Shown: positions 18,975 to 30,337 of the stretch, one piece after another | Numbering within the stretch: the first letter of the stretch is position 1 | Layout of the letters: every line of letters begins with the position of its first letter | Program-made: the position numbers and the translations under genes | The notes under the pieces: generated by a model | What the model was told of the DNA's origin: nothing | The model's input: the letters and a program-made list of their open reading frames with translations, nothing else | Databases searched by the model: none | From: Phytophthora hibernalis | Taxonomy: Eukaryota > Oomycota > Peronosporomycetes > Peronosporales > Peronosporaceae | NCBI GenBank assembly: GCA_012656075.1 | Contig: JAAKBF010000190.1 | Span: 62,001 to 126,000, forward strand | Direction: 5' to 3' | Length of the DNA: 64,000 bases

Positions 18975-19082
18975 AGCACTAACTTGCCTACCGCCCAACA
19001 CAGTCGCAAACAACCCTTACCGCCGATTCACAGCCACAAGCGCCTCACACACACCACAACCTTGCTTCGCCGCACAAAAACC

Positions 19083-19154
19083 AGCTCCTACCGGGATTTG
19101 AACCCGGATCGCTGGATTCAGAGTCCAGAGTGCTAACCATTACACCATAAGACC
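19083..19154 (-). tRNA. tRNA-Gln(CUG), chimeric
   Basis: Unit 3, chimera 3 of 6; G2-G71. Confidence 0.75.
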
Positions 19155-19262
19155 AGCACTAACTTGCCTACCGCCCAACACAGTCGCAAACAACCCTTAC
19201 CGCCGATTCACAGCCACAAGCGCCTCACACACACCACAACCTTGCTTCGCCGCACAAAAACC

Positions 19263-19334
19263 AGCTCCTACCGGGATTTGAACCCGGATCGCTGGATTCA
19301 GAGTCCAGAGTGCTAACCATTACACCATAAGACC
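19263..19334 (-). tRNA. tRNA-Gln(CUG), chimeric
   Basis: Unit 3, chimera 4 of 6; G2-G71. Confidence 0.75.
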
Positions 19335-19441
19335 AGCACTAACTTGCCTACCGCCCAACACAGTCGCAAACAACCCTTACCGCCGATTCACAGCCACAAG
19401 CGCCTCACACACACCACAACCTTGCTTCGCCGCACAAAACC

Positions 19442-19513
19442 AGCTCCTACCGGGATTTGAACCCGGATCGCTGGATTCAGAGTCCAGAGTGCTAACCATT
19501 ACACCATAAGACC
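19442..19513 (-). tRNA. tRNA-Gln(CUG), chimeric
   Basis: Unit 3, chimera 5 of 6; G2-G71; terminator shortened to T4. Confidence 0.75.
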
Positions 19514-19619
19514 AGCACTAACTTGCCTACCGCCCAACACAGTCGCAAACAACCCTTACCGCCGATTCACAGCCACAAGCGCCTCACACACCACAACCTT
19601 GCTTCGCCGCACAAAAACC

Positions 19620-19691
19620 AGCTCCTACCGGGATTTGAACCCGGATCGCTGGATTCAGAGTCCAGAGTGCTAACCATTACACCATAAGACC
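19620..19691 (-). tRNA. tRNA-Gln(CUG), chimeric
   Basis: Unit 3, chimera 6 of 6; G2-G71; short spacer to its left lacks one CA. Confidence 0.75.
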
Positions 19692-19799
19692 AGCACTAAC
19701 TTGCCTACCGCCCAACACAGTCGCAAACAACCCTTACCGCCGATTCACAGCCACAAGCGCCTCACACACACCACAACCTTGCTTCGCCGCACAAAAACC

Positions 19800-19871
19800 A
19801 GCTCCTACCGGGATTTGAACCCGGATCGCTGGATTCAAAGTCCAGAGTGCTAACCATTACACCATAAGAGC
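19800..19871 (-). tRNA. tRNA-Gln(UUG), canonical
   Basis: Unit 3. Confidence 0.93.
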
Positions 19872-20363
19872 GCCTAACCCAGCCCTTGCACACCCACTCC
19901 GCAACACGCTCGGATACCGCAACAACCCTCCCAACACCTCTCCTATGGACGCTAGCTGCGCCGTCGTCGCCTTGCAGTGGTCTCATACGACCCGCAACCA
20001 TGTCTACGTACCATTTCGCCAACCAGCGGCATCGATCCCCGCCACCGACAACCAGCTTGTCGGCCACTTTCCAACTCGAACTCGGCCACGACCTCACGCG
20101 TGGTATGGGGTAATGGGCCTCCACATAGCTGGTCGTGGCCTAGCATTCATCGGAGATGGTCGGTTGATCGATGAGTGAGCTGGGTAGCTGGTCTTCGCCA
20201 CTGGTCGCCCAAAGCTGAAAACTGGCAGTACGAGCACGGTCGGTCACTAGCGACGCAATAGTAGACGCCAGAGCAGCACACAGCACACAGAGCGAAGCGT
20301 GCAGCAGGTCCGCAGCCGAGCAACAACGGGGCGTGGTGGTGCCGGCAGAATGAACGCAAAACG

Positions 20364-20435
20364 AGGTCCTACCGGGATTTGAACCCGGATCGCTGGATTC
20401 AGAGTCCAGAGTGCTAACCATTACACCATAAGACC
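20364..20435 (-). tRNA. tRNA-Gln(CUG), canonical
   Basis: Unit 4; one chimera follows. Confidence 0.93.
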
Positions 20436-20543
20436 AGCACTAACTTGCCTACCGCCCAACACAGTCGCAAACAACCCTTACCGCCGATTCACAGCCACAA
20501 GCGCCTCACACACACCACAACCTTGCTTCGCCGCACAAAAACC

Positions 20544-20615
20544 AGCTCCTACCGGGATTTGAACCCGGATCGCTGGATTCAGAGTCCAGAGTGCTAACCA
20601 TTACACCATAAGACC
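20544..20615 (-). tRNA. tRNA-Gln(CUG), chimeric
   Basis: Unit 4; G2-G71. Confidence 0.75.
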
Positions 20616-20723
20616 AGCACTAACTTGCCTACCGCCCAACACAGTCGCAAACAACCCTTACCGCCGATTCACAGCCACAAGCGCCTCACACACACCACAA
20701 CCTTGCTTCGCCGCACAAAAACC

Positions 20724-20795
20724 AGCTCCTACCGGGATTTGAACCCGGATCGCTGGATTCAAAGTCCAGAGTGCTAACCATTACACCATAAGAGC
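20724..20795 (-). tRNA. tRNA-Gln(UUG), canonical
   Basis: Unit 4. Confidence 0.93.
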
Positions 20796-21287
20796 GCCTA
20801 ACCCAGCCCTTGCACACCCACTCCGCAACACGCTCGGATACCGCAACAACCCTCCCAACACCTCTCCTATGGACGCTAGCTGCGCCGTCGTCGCCTTGCA
20901 GTGGTCTCATACGACCCGCAACCATGTCTACGTACCATTTCGCCAACCAGCGGCATCGATCCCCGCCACCGACAACCAGCTTGTCGGCCACTTTCCAACT
21001 CGAACTCGGCCACGACCTCACGCGTGGTATGGGGTAATGGGCCTCCACATAGCTGGTCGTGGCCTAGCATTCATCGGAGATGGTCGGTTGATCGATGAGT
21101 GAGCTGGGTAGCTGGTCTTCGCCACTGGTCGCCCAAAGCTGAAAACTGGCAGTACGAGCACGGTCGGTCACTAGCGACGCAATAGTAGACGCCAGAGCAG
21201 CACACAGCACACAGAGCGAAGCGTGCAGCAGGTCCGCAGCCGAGCAACAACGGGGCGTGGTGGTGCCGGCAGAATGAACGCAAAACG

Positions 21288-21359
21288 AGGTCCTACCGGG
21301 ATTTGAACCCGGATCGCTGGATTCAGAGTCCAGAGTGCTAACCATTACACCATAAGACC
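21288..21359 (-). tRNA. tRNA-Gln(CUG), canonical
   Basis: Unit 5; one chimera follows. Confidence 0.93.
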
Positions 21360-21466
21360 AGCACTAACTTGCCTACCGCCCAACACAGTCGCAAACAACC
21401 CTTACCGCCGATTCACAGCCACAAGCGCCTCACACACACCACAACCTTGCTTCGCCGCACAAAACC

Positions 21467-21538
21467 AGCTCCTACCGGGATTTGAACCCGGATCGCTGGA
21501 TTCAGAGTCCAGAGTGCTAACCATTACACCATAAGACC
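21467..21538 (-). tRNA. tRNA-Gln(CUG), chimeric
   Basis: Unit 5; G2-G71; T4 terminator. Confidence 0.75.
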
Positions 21539-21646
21539 AGCACTAACTTGCCTACCGCCCAACACAGTCGCAAACAACCCTTACCGCCGATTCACAGCCA
21601 CAAGCGCCTCACACACACCACAACCTTGCTTCGCCGCACAAAAACC

Positions 21647-21718
21647 AGCTCCTACCGGGATTTGAACCCGGATCGCTGGATTCAAAGTCCAGAGTGCTAA
21701 CCATTACACCATAAGAGC
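21647..21718 (-). tRNA. tRNA-Gln(UUG), canonical
   Basis: Unit 5. Confidence 0.93.
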
Positions 21719-22210
21719 GCCTAACCCAGCCCTTGCACACCCACTCCGCAACACGCTCGGATACCGCAACAACCCTCCCAACACCTCTCCTATGGACGCT
21801 AGCTGCGCCGTCGTCGCCTTGCAGTGGTCTCATACGACCCGCAACCATGTCTACGTACCATTTCGCCAACCAGCGGCATCGATCCCCGCCACCGACAACC
21901 AGCTTGTCGGCCACTTTCCAACTCGAACTCGGCCACGACCTCACGCGTGGTATGGGGTAATGGGCCTCCACATAGCTGGTCGTGGCCTAGCATTCATCGG
22001 AGATGGTCGGTTGATCGATGAGTGAGCTGGGTAGCTGGTCTTCGCCACTGGTCGCCCAAAGCTGAAAACTGGCAGTACGAGCACGGTCGGTCACTAGCGA
22101 CGCAATAGTAGACGCCAGAGCAGCACACAGCACACAGAGCGAAGCGTGCAGCAGGTCCGCAGCCGAGCAACAACGGGGCGTGGTGGTGCCGGCAGGATGA
22201 ACGCAAAACG

Positions 22211-22282
22211 AGGTCCTACCGGGATTTGAACCCGGATCGCTGGATTCAGAGTCCAGAGTGCTAACCATTACACCATAAGACC
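22211..22282 (-). tRNA. tRNA-Gln(CUG), canonical
   Basis: Unit 6; three chimeras follow. Confidence 0.93.
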
Positions 22283-22390
22283 AGCACTAACTTGCCTACC
22301 GCCCAACACAGTCGCAAACAACCCTTACCGCCGATTCACAGCCACAAGCGCCTCACACACACCACAACCTTGCTTCGCCGCACAAAAACC

Positions 22391-22462
22391 AGCTCCTACC
22401 GGGATTTGAACCCGGATCGCTGGATTCAGAGTCCAGAGTGCTAACCATTACACCATAAGACC
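22391..22462 (-). tRNA. tRNA-Gln(CUG), chimeric
   Basis: Unit 6, chimera 1 of 3; G2-G71. Confidence 0.75.
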
Positions 22463-22570
22463 AGCACTAACTTGCCTACCGCCCAACACAGTCGCAAACA
22501 ACCCTTACCGCCGATTCACAGCCACAAGCGCCTCACACACACCACAACCTTGCTTCGCCGCACAAAAACC

Positions 22571-22642
22571 AGCTCCTACCGGGATTTGAACCCGGATCGC
22601 TGGATTCAGAGTCCAGAGTGCTAACCATTACACCATAAGACC
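22571..22642 (-). tRNA. tRNA-Gln(CUG), chimeric
   Basis: Unit 6, chimera 2 of 3; G2-G71. Confidence 0.75.
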
Positions 22643-22750
22643 AGCACTAACTTGCCTACCGCCCAACACACTCGCAAACAACCCTTACCGCCGATTCACA
22701 GCCACAAGCGCCTCACACACACCACAACCTTGCTTCGCCGCACAAAAACC

Positions 22751-22822
22751 AGCTCCTACCGGGATTTGAACCCGGATCGCTGGATTCAGAGTCCAGAGTG
22801 CTAACCATTACACCATAAGACC
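22751..22822 (-). tRNA. tRNA-Gln(CUG), chimeric
   Basis: Unit 6, chimera 3 of 3; G2-G71. Confidence 0.75.
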
Positions 22823-22930
22823 AGCACTAACTTGCCTACCGCCCAACACAGTCGCAAACAACCCTTACCGCCGATTCACAGCCACAAGCGCCTCACACAC
22901 ACCACAACCTTGCTTCGCCGCACAAAAACC

Positions 22931-23002
22931 AGCTCCTACCGGGATTTGAACCCGGATCGCTGGATTCAAAGTCCAGAGTGCTAACCATTACACCATAAGA
23001 GC
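22931..23002 (-). tRNA. tRNA-Gln(UUG), canonical
   Basis: Unit 6. Confidence 0.93.
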
Positions 23003-23494
23003 GCCTAACCCAGCCCTTGCACACCCACTCCGCAACACGCTCGGATACCGCAACAACCCTCCCAACACCTCTCCTATGGACGCTAGCTGCGCCGTCGTCG
23101 CCTTGCAGTGGTCTCATACGACCCGCAACCATGTCTACGTACCATTTCGCCAACCAGCGGCATCGATCCCCGCCACCGACAACCAGCTTGTCGGCCACTT
23201 TCCAACTCGAACTCGGCCACGACCTCACGCGTGGTATGGGGTAATGGGCCTCCACATAGCTGGTCGTGGCCTAGCATTCATCGGAGATGGTCGGTTGATC
23301 GATGAGTGAGCTGGGTAGCTGGTCTTCGCCACTGGTCGCCCAAAGCTGAAAACTGGCAGTACGAGCACGGTCGGTCACTAGCGACGCAATAGTAGACGCC
23401 AGAGCAGCACACAGCACACAGAGCGAAGCGTGCAGCAGGTCCGCAGCCGAGCAACAACGGGGCGTGGTGGTGCCGGCAGAATGAACGCAAAACG

Positions 23495-23566
23495 AGGTCC
23501 TACCGGGATTTGAACCCGGATCGCTGGATTCAGAGTCCAGAGTGCTAACCATTACACCATAAGACC
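23495..23566 (-). tRNA. tRNA-Gln(CUG), canonical
   Basis: Unit 7; no chimera. Confidence 0.93.
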
Positions 23567-23674
23567 AGCACTAACTTGCCTACCGCCCAACACAGTCGCA
23601 AACAACCCTTACCGCCGATTCACAGCCACAAGCGCCTCACACACACCACAACCTTGCTTCGCCGCACAAAAACC

Positions 23675-23746
23675 AGCTCCTACCGGGATTTGAACCCGGA
23701 TCGCTGGATTCAAAGTCCAGAGTGCTAACCATTACACCATAAGAGC
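23675..23746 (-). tRNA. tRNA-Gln(UUG), canonical
   Basis: Unit 7. Confidence 0.93.
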
Positions 23747-24238
23747 GCCTAACCCAGCCCTTGCACACCCACTCCGCAACACGCTCGGATACCGCAACAA
23801 CCCTCCCAACACCTCTCCTATGGACGCTAGCTGCGCCGTCGTCGCCTTGCAGTGGTCTCATACGACCCGCAACCATGTCTACGTACCATTTCGCCAACCA
23901 GCGGCATCGATCCCCGCCACCGACAACCAGCTTGTCGGCCACTTTCCAACTCGAACTCGGCCACGACCTCACGCGTGGTATGGGGTAATGGGCCTCCACA
24001 TAGCTGGTCGTGGCCTAGCATTCATCGGAGATGGTCGGTTGATCGATGAGTGAGCTGGGTAGCTGGTCTTCGCCACTGGTCGCCCAAAGCTGAAAACTGG
24101 CAGTACGAGCACGGTCGGTCACTAGCGACGCAATAGTAGACGCCAGAGCAGCACACAGCACACAGAGCGAAGCGTGCAGCAGGTCCGCAGCCGAGCAACA
24201 ACGGGGCGTGGTGGTGCCGGCAGAATGAACGCAAAACG

Positions 24239-24310
24239 AGGTCCTACCGGGATTTGAACCCGGATCGCTGGATTCAGAGTCCAGAGTGCTAACCATTACA
24301 CCATAAGACC
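24239..24310 (-). tRNA. tRNA-Gln(CUG), canonical
   Basis: Unit 8; four chimeras follow. Confidence 0.93.
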
Positions 24311-24417
24311 AGCACTAACTTGCCTACCGCCCAACACGGTCGCAAACAACCCTTACCGCCGATTCACAGCCACAAGCGCCTCACACACACCACAACCTTG
24401 CTTCGCCGCACAAAACC

Positions 24418-24489
24418 AGCTCCTACCGGGATTTGAACCCGGATCGCTGGATTCAGAGTCCAGAGTGCTAACCATTACACCATAAGACC
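24418..24489 (-). tRNA. tRNA-Gln(CUG), chimeric
   Basis: Unit 8, chimera 1 of 4; G2-G71; T4 terminator. Confidence 0.75.
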
Positions 24490-24596
24490 AGCACTAACTT
24501 GCCTACCGCCCAACACAGTCGCAAACAACCCTTACCGCCGATTCACAGCCACAAGCGCCTCACACACACCACAACCTTGCTTCGCCGCACAAAACC

Positions 24597-24668
24597 AGCT
24601 CCTACCGGGATTTGAACCCGGATCGCTGGATTCAGAGTCCAGAGTGCTAACCATTACACCATAAGACC
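24597..24668 (-). tRNA. tRNA-Gln(CUG), chimeric
   Basis: Unit 8, chimera 2 of 4; G2-G71; T4 terminator. Confidence 0.75.
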
Positions 24669-24776
24669 AGCACTAACTTGCCTACCGCCCAACACAGTCG
24701 CAAACAACCCTTACCGCCGATTCACAGCCATAAGCGCCTCACACACACTACAACCTTGCTTCGCCGCACAAAAACC

Positions 24777-24848
24777 AGCTCCTACCGGGATTTGAACCCG
24801 GATCGCTGGATTCAGAGTCCAGAGTGCTAACCATTACACCATAAGACC
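24777..24848 (-). tRNA. tRNA-Gln(CUG), chimeric
   Basis: Unit 8, chimera 3 of 4; G2-G71; spacer to its left has two private changes (CCATAAGCG, CACACTACA). Confidence 0.75.
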
Positions 24849-24956
24849 AGCACTAACTTGCCTACCGCCCAACACAGTCGCAAACAACCCTTACCGCCGA
24901 TTCACAGCCACAAGCGCCTCACACACACCACAACCTTGCTTCGCCGCACAAAAACC

Positions 24957-25028
24957 AGCTCCTACCGGGATTTGAACCCGGATCGCTGGATTCAGAGTCC
25001 AGAGTGCTAACCATTACACCATAAGACC
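24957..25028 (-). tRNA. tRNA-Gln(CUG), chimeric
   Basis: Unit 8, chimera 4 of 4; G2-G71. Confidence 0.75.
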
Positions 25029-25136
25029 AGCACTAACTTGCCTACCGCCCAACACAGTCGCAAACAACCCTTACCGCCGATTCACAGCCACAAGCGCCTC
25101 ACACACACCACAACCTTGCTTCGCCGCACAAAAACC

Positions 25137-25208
25137 AGCTCCTACCGGGATTTGAACCCGGATCGCTGGATTCAAAGTCCAGAGTGCTAACCATTACACC
25201 ATAAGAGC
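25137..25208 (-). tRNA. tRNA-Gln(UUG), canonical
   Basis: Unit 8. Confidence 0.93.
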
Positions 25209-25700
25209 GCCTAACCCAGCCCTTGCACACCCACTCCGCAACACGCTCGGATACCGCAACAACCCTCCCAACACCTCTCCTATGGACGCTAGCTGCGCCG
25301 TCGTCGCCTTGCAGTGGTCTCATACGACCCGCAACCATGTCTACGTACCATTTCGCCAACCAGCGGCATCGATCCCCGCCACCGACAACCAGCTTGTCGG
25401 CCACTTTCCAACTCGAACTCGGCCACGACCTCACGCGTGGTATGGGGTAATGGGCCTCCACATAGCTGGTCGTGGCCTAGCATTCATCGGAGATGGTCGG
25501 TTGATCGATGAGTGAGCTGGGTAGCTGGTCTTCGCCACTGGTCGCCCAAAGCTGAAAACTGGCAGTACGAGCACGGTCGGTCACTAGCGACGCAATAGTA
25601 GACGCCAGAGCAGCACACAGCACACAGAGCGAAGCGTGCAGCAGGTCCGCAGCCGAGCAACAACGGGGCGTGGTGGTGCCGGCAGAATGAACGCAAAACG

Positions 25701-25772
25701 AGGTCCTACCGGGATTTGAACCCGGATCGCTGGATTCAGAGTCCAGAGTGCTAACCATTACACCATAAGACC
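25701..25772 (-). tRNA. tRNA-Gln(CUG), canonical
   Basis: Unit 9; one chimera follows. Confidence 0.93.
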
Positions 25773-25880
25773 AGCACTAACTTGCCTACCGCCCAACACA
25801 GTCGCAAACAACCCTTACCGCCGATTCACAGCCACAAGCGCCTCACACACACCACAACCTTGCTTCGCCGCACAAAAACC

Positions 25881-25952
25881 AGCTCCTACCGGGATTTGAA
25901 CCCGGATCGCTGGATTCAGAGTCCAGAGTGCTAACCATTACACCATAAGACC
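25881..25952 (-). tRNA. tRNA-Gln(CUG), chimeric
   Basis: Unit 9; G2-G71. Confidence 0.75.
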
Positions 25953-26060
25953 AGCACTAACTTGCCTACCGCCCAACACAGTCGCAAACAACCCTTACCG
26001 CCGATTCACAGCCACAAGCGCCTCACACACACCACAACCTTGCTTCGCCGCACAAAAACC

Positions 26061-26132
26061 AGCTCCTACCGGGATTTGAACCCGGATCGCTGGATTCAAA
26101 GTCCAGAGTGCTAACCATTACACCATAAGAGC
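26061..26132 (-). tRNA. tRNA-Gln(UUG), canonical
   Basis: Unit 9. Confidence 0.93.
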
Positions 26133-26624
26133 GCCTAACCCAGCCCTTGCACACCCACTCCGCAACACGCTCGGATACCGCAACAACCCTCCCAACACCT
26201 CTCCTATGGACGCTAGCTGCGCCGTCGTCGCCTTGCAGTGGTCTCATACGACCCGCAACCATGTCTACGTACCATTTCGCCAACCAGCGGCATCGATCCC
26301 CGCCACCGACAACCAGCTTGTCGGCCACTTTCCAACTCGAACTCGGCCACGACCTCACGCGTGGTATGGGGTAATGGGCCTCCACATAGCTGGTCGTGGC
26401 CTAGCATTCATCGGAGATGGTCGGTTGATCGATGAGTGAGCTGGGTAGCTGGTCTTCGCCACTGGTCGCCCAAAGCTGAAAACTGGCAGTACGAGCACGG
26501 TCGGTCACTAGCGACGCAATAGTAGACGCCAGAGCAGCACACAGCACACAGAGCGAAGCGTGCAGCAGGTCCGCAGCCGAGCAACAACGGGGCGTGGTGG
26601 TGCCGGCAGAATGAACGCAAAACG

Positions 26625-26696
26625 AGGTCCTACCGGGATTTGAACCCGGATCGCTGGATTCAGAGTCCAGAGTGCTAACCATTACACCATAAGACC
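26625..26696 (-). tRNA. tRNA-Gln(CUG), canonical
   Basis: Unit 10, the longest unit; eight chimeras follow. Confidence 0.93.
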
Positions 26697-26804
26697 AGCA
26701 CTAACTTGCCTACCGCCCAACACAGTCGCAAACAACCCTTACCGCCGATTCACAGCCACAAGCGCCTCACACACACCACAACCTTGCTTCGCCGCACAAA
26801 AACC

Positions 26805-26876
26805 AGCTCCTACCGGGATTTGAACCCGGATCGCTGGATTCAAAGTCCAGAGTGCTAACCATTACACCATAAGACC
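26805..26876 (-). tRNA. tRNA-Gln(UUG), chimeric
   Basis: Unit 10, chimera 1 of 8. It has the UUG anticodon but the 5' end and upstream flank of the CUG gene, so the junction lies on the 5' side of the anticodon; G2-G71 mismatch. Confidence 0.75.
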
Positions 26877-26983
26877 AGCACTAACTTGCCTACCGCCCAA
26901 CACAGTCGCAAACAACCCTTACCGCCGATTCACAGCCACAAGCGCCTCACACACACCACAACCTTGCTTCGCCGCACAAAACC

Positions 26984-27055
26984 AGCTCCTACCGGGATTT
27001 GAACCCGGATCGCTGGATTCAGAGTCCAGAGTGCTAACCATTACACCATAAGACC
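26984..27055 (-). tRNA. tRNA-Gln(CUG), chimeric
   Basis: Unit 10, chimera 2 of 8; G2-G71; T4 terminator. Confidence 0.75.
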
Positions 27056-27163
27056 AGCACTAACTTGCCTACCGCCCAACACAGTCGCAAACAACCCTTA
27101 CCGCCGATTCACAGCCACAAGCGCCTCACACACACTACAACCTTGCTTCGCCGCACAAAAACC

Positions 27164-27235
27164 AGCTCCTACCGGGATTTGAACCCGGATCGCTGGATTC
27201 AGAGTCCAGAGTGCTAACCATTACACCATAAGACC
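27164..27235 (-). tRNA. tRNA-Gln(CUG), chimeric
   Basis: Unit 10, chimera 3 of 8; G2-G71; CACTACA variant in the spacer to its left. Confidence 0.75.
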
Positions 27236-27342
27236 AGCACTAACTTGCCTACCGCCCAACACAGTCGCAAACAACCCTTACCGCCGATTCACAGCCACAA
27301 GCGCCTCACACACACACAACCTTGCTTCGCCGCACAAAAACC

Positions 27343-27414
27343 AGCTCCTACCGGGATTTGAACCCGGATCGCTGGATTCAGAGTCCAGAGTGCTAACCAT
27401 TACACCATAAGACC
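27343..27414 (-). tRNA. tRNA-Gln(CUG), chimeric
   Basis: Unit 10, chimera 4 of 8; G2-G71. Confidence 0.75.
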
Positions 27415-27521
27415 AGCACTAACTTGCCTACCGCCCAACACAGTCGCAAACAACCCTTACCGCCGATTCACAGCCACAAGCGCCTCACACACACCACAAC
27501 CTTGCTTCGCCGCACAAAACC

Positions 27522-27593
27522 AGCTCCTACCGGGATTTGAACCCGGATCGCTGGATTCAAAGTCCAGAGTGCTAACCATTACACCATAAGACC
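27522..27593 (-). tRNA. tRNA-Gln(UUG), chimeric
   Basis: Unit 10, chimera 5 of 8; UUG anticodon with CUG-type 5' end, like the copy at 26805; G2-G71; T4 terminator. Confidence 0.75.
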
Positions 27594-27701
27594 AGCACTA
27601 ACTTGCCTACCGCCCAACACAGTCGCAAACAACCCTTACCGCCGATTCACAGCCACAAGCGCCTCACACACACTACAACCTTGCTTCGCCGCACAAAAAC
27701 C

Positions 27702-27773
27702 AGCTCCTACCGGGATTTGAACCCGGATCGCTGGATTCAGAGTCCAGAGTGCTAACCATTACACCATAAGACC
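27702..27773 (-). tRNA. tRNA-Gln(CUG), chimeric
   Basis: Unit 10, chimera 6 of 8; G2-G71; CACTACA variant in the spacer to its left. Confidence 0.75.
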
Positions 27774-27881
27774 AGCACTAACTTGCCTACCGCCCAACAC
27801 AGTCGCAAACAACCCTTACCGCCGATTCACAGCCACAAGCGCCTCACACACACCACAACCTTGCTTCGCCGCACAAAAACC

Positions 27882-27953
27882 AGCTCCTACCGGGATTTGA
27901 ACCCGGATCGCTGGATTCAGAGTCCAGAGTGCTAACCATTACACCATAAGACC
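27882..27953 (-). tRNA. tRNA-Gln(CUG), chimeric
   Basis: Unit 10, chimera 7 of 8; G2-G71. Confidence 0.75.
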
Positions 27954-28060
27954 AGCACTAACTTGCCTACCGCCCAACACAGTCGCAAACAACCCTTACC
28001 GCCGATTCACAGCCACAAGCGCCTCACACACACAACAACCTGGTTCGCCGCACAAAAACC

Positions 28061-28132
28061 AGGTCCTACCGGGATTTGAACCCGGATCGCTGGATTCAGA
28101 GTCCAGAGTGCTAACCATTACACCATAAGACC
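28061..28132 (-). tRNA. tRNA-Gln(CUG), chimeric position with restored acceptor stem
   Basis: Unit 10, chimera 8 of 8. The 3' end reads TAGGACC, so G2-C71 pairs again, although the trailer is of the UUG type. The spacer to its left has other private changes (CACAACAACCTGGTTCG). Confidence 0.85.
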
Positions 28133-28240
28133 AGCACTAACTTGCCTACCGCCCAACACAGTCGCAAACAACCCTTACCGCCGATTCACAGCCACAAGCG
28201 CCTCACACACACCACAACCTTGCTTCGCCGCACAAAAACC

Positions 28241-28312
28241 AGCTCCTACCGGGATTTGAACCCGGATCGCTGGATTCAAAGTCCAGAGTGCTAACCATTA
28301 CACCATAAGAGC
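28241..28312 (-). tRNA. tRNA-Gln(UUG), canonical
   Basis: Unit 10. Confidence 0.93.
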
Positions 28313-28804
28313 GCCTAACCCAGCCCTTGCACACCCACTCCGCAACACGCTCGGATACCGCAACAACCCTCCCAACACCTCTCCTATGGACGCTAGCTGC
28401 GCCGTCGTCGCCTTGCAGTGGTCTCATACGACCCGCAACCATGTCTACGTACCATTTCGCCAACCAGCGGCATCGATCCCCGCCACCGACAACCAGCTTG
28501 TCGGCCACTTTCCAACTCGAACTCGGCCACGACCTCACGCGTGGTATGGGGTAATGGGCCTCCACATAGCTGGTCGTGGCCTAGCATTCATCGGAGATGG
28601 TCGGTTGATCGATGAGTGAGCTGGGTAGCTGGTCTTCGCCACTGGTCGCCCAAAGCTGAAAACTGGCAGTACGAGCACGGTCGGTCACTAGCGACGCAAT
28701 AGTAGACGCCAGAGCAGCACACAGCACACAGAGCGAAGCGTGCAGCAGGTCCGCAGCCGAGCAACAACGGGGCGTGGTGGTGCCGGCAGGATGAACGCAA
28801 AACG

Positions 28805-28876
28805 AGGTCCTACCGGGATTTGAACCCGGATCGCTGGATTCAGAGTCCAGAGTGCTAACCATTACACCATAAGACC
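28805..28876 (-). tRNA. tRNA-Gln(CUG), canonical
   Basis: Unit 11; two chimeras follow. Confidence 0.93.
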
Positions 28877-28984
28877 AGCACTAACTTGCCTACCGCCCAA
28901 CACAGTCGCAAACAACCCTTACCGCCGATTCACAGCCACAAGCGCCTCACACACACCACAACCTTGCTTCGCCGCACAAAAACC

Positions 28985-29056
28985 AGCTCCTACCGGGATT
29001 TGAACCCGGATCGCTGGATTCAGAGTCCAGAGTGCTAACCATTACACCATAAGACC
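28985..29056 (-). tRNA. tRNA-Gln(CUG), chimeric
   Basis: Unit 11, chimera 1 of 2; G2-G71. Confidence 0.75.
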
Positions 29057-29162
29057 AGCACTAACTTGCCTACCGCCCAACACAGTCGCAAACAACCCTT
29101 ACCGCCGATTCACAGCCACAAGCGCCTCACACACCACAACCTTGCTTCGCCGCACAAAAACC

Positions 29163-29234
29163 AGCTCCTACCGGGATTTGAACCCGGATCGCTGGATTCA
29201 GAGTCCAGAGTGCTAACCATTACACCATAAGACC
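29163..29234 (-). tRNA. tRNA-Gln(CUG), chimeric
   Basis: Unit 11, chimera 2 of 2; G2-G71; spacer to its left lacks one CA. Confidence 0.75.
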
Positions 29235-29342
29235 AGCACTAACTTGCCTACCGCCCAACACACTCGCAAACAACCCTTACCGCCGATTCACAGCCACAAG
29301 CGCCTCACACACACCACAACCTTGCTTCGCCGCACAAAAACC

Positions 29343-29414
29343 AGCTCCTACCGGGATTTGAACCCGGATCGCTGGATTCAAAGTCCAGAGTGCTAACCAT
29401 TACACCATAAGAGC
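29343..29414 (-). tRNA. tRNA-Gln(UUG), canonical
   Basis: Unit 11; the following long spacer lacks one C at the indel hotspot (about 29612). Confidence 0.93.
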
Positions 29415-29905
29415 GCCTAACCCAGCCCTTGCACACCCACTCCGCAACACGCTCGGATACCGCAACAACCCTCCCAACACCTCTCCTATGGACGCTAGCT
29501 GCGCCGTCGTCGCCTTGCAGTGGTCTCATACGACCCGCAACCATGTCTACGTACCATTTCGCCAACCAGCGGCATCGATCCCCGCCACCGACAACCAGCT
29601 TGTCGGCCACTTTCAACTCGAACTCGGCCACGACCTCACGCGTGGTATGGGGTAATGGGCCTCCACATAGCTGGTCGTGGCCTAGCATTCATCGGAGATG
29701 GTCGGTTGATCGATGAGTGAGCTGGGTAGCTGGTCTTCGCCACTGGTCGCCCAAAGCTGAAAACTGGCAGTACGAGCACGGTCGGTCACTAGCGACGCAA
29801 TAGTAGACGCCAGAGCAGCACACAGCACACAGAGCGAAGCGTGCAGCAGGTCCGCAGCCGAGCAACAACGGGGCGTGGTGGTGCCGGCAGAATGAACGCA
29901 AAACG

Positions 29906-29977
29906 AGGTCCTACCGGGATTTGAACCCGGATCGCTGGATTCAGAGTCCAGAGTGCTAACCATTACACCATAAGACC
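29906..29977 (-). tRNA. tRNA-Gln(CUG), canonical
   Basis: Unit 12; one chimera follows. Confidence 0.93.
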
Positions 29978-30085
29978 AGCACTAACTTGCCTACCGCCCA
30001 ACACAGTCGCAAACAACCCTTACCGCCGATTCACAGCCACAAGCGCCTCACACACACCACAACCTTGCTTCGCCGCACAAAAACC

Positions 30086-30157
30086 AGCTCCTACCGGGAT
30101 TTGAACCCGGATCGCTGGATTCAGAGTCCAGAGTGCTAACCATTACACCATAAGACC
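30086..30157 (-). tRNA. tRNA-Gln(CUG), chimeric
   Basis: Unit 12; G2-G71. Confidence 0.75.
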
Positions 30158-30265
30158 AGCACTAACTTGCCTACCGCCCAACACAGTCGCAAACAACCCT
30201 TACCGCCGATTCACAGCCACAAGCGCCTCACACACACCACAACCTTGCTTCGCCGCACAAAAACC

Positions 30266-30337
30266 AGCTCCTACCGGGATTTGAACCCGGATCGCTGGAT
30301 TCAAAGTCCAGAGTGCTAACCATTACACCATAAGAGC
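30266..30337 (-). tRNA. tRNA-Gln(UUG), canonical
   Basis: Unit 12. Confidence 0.93.
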
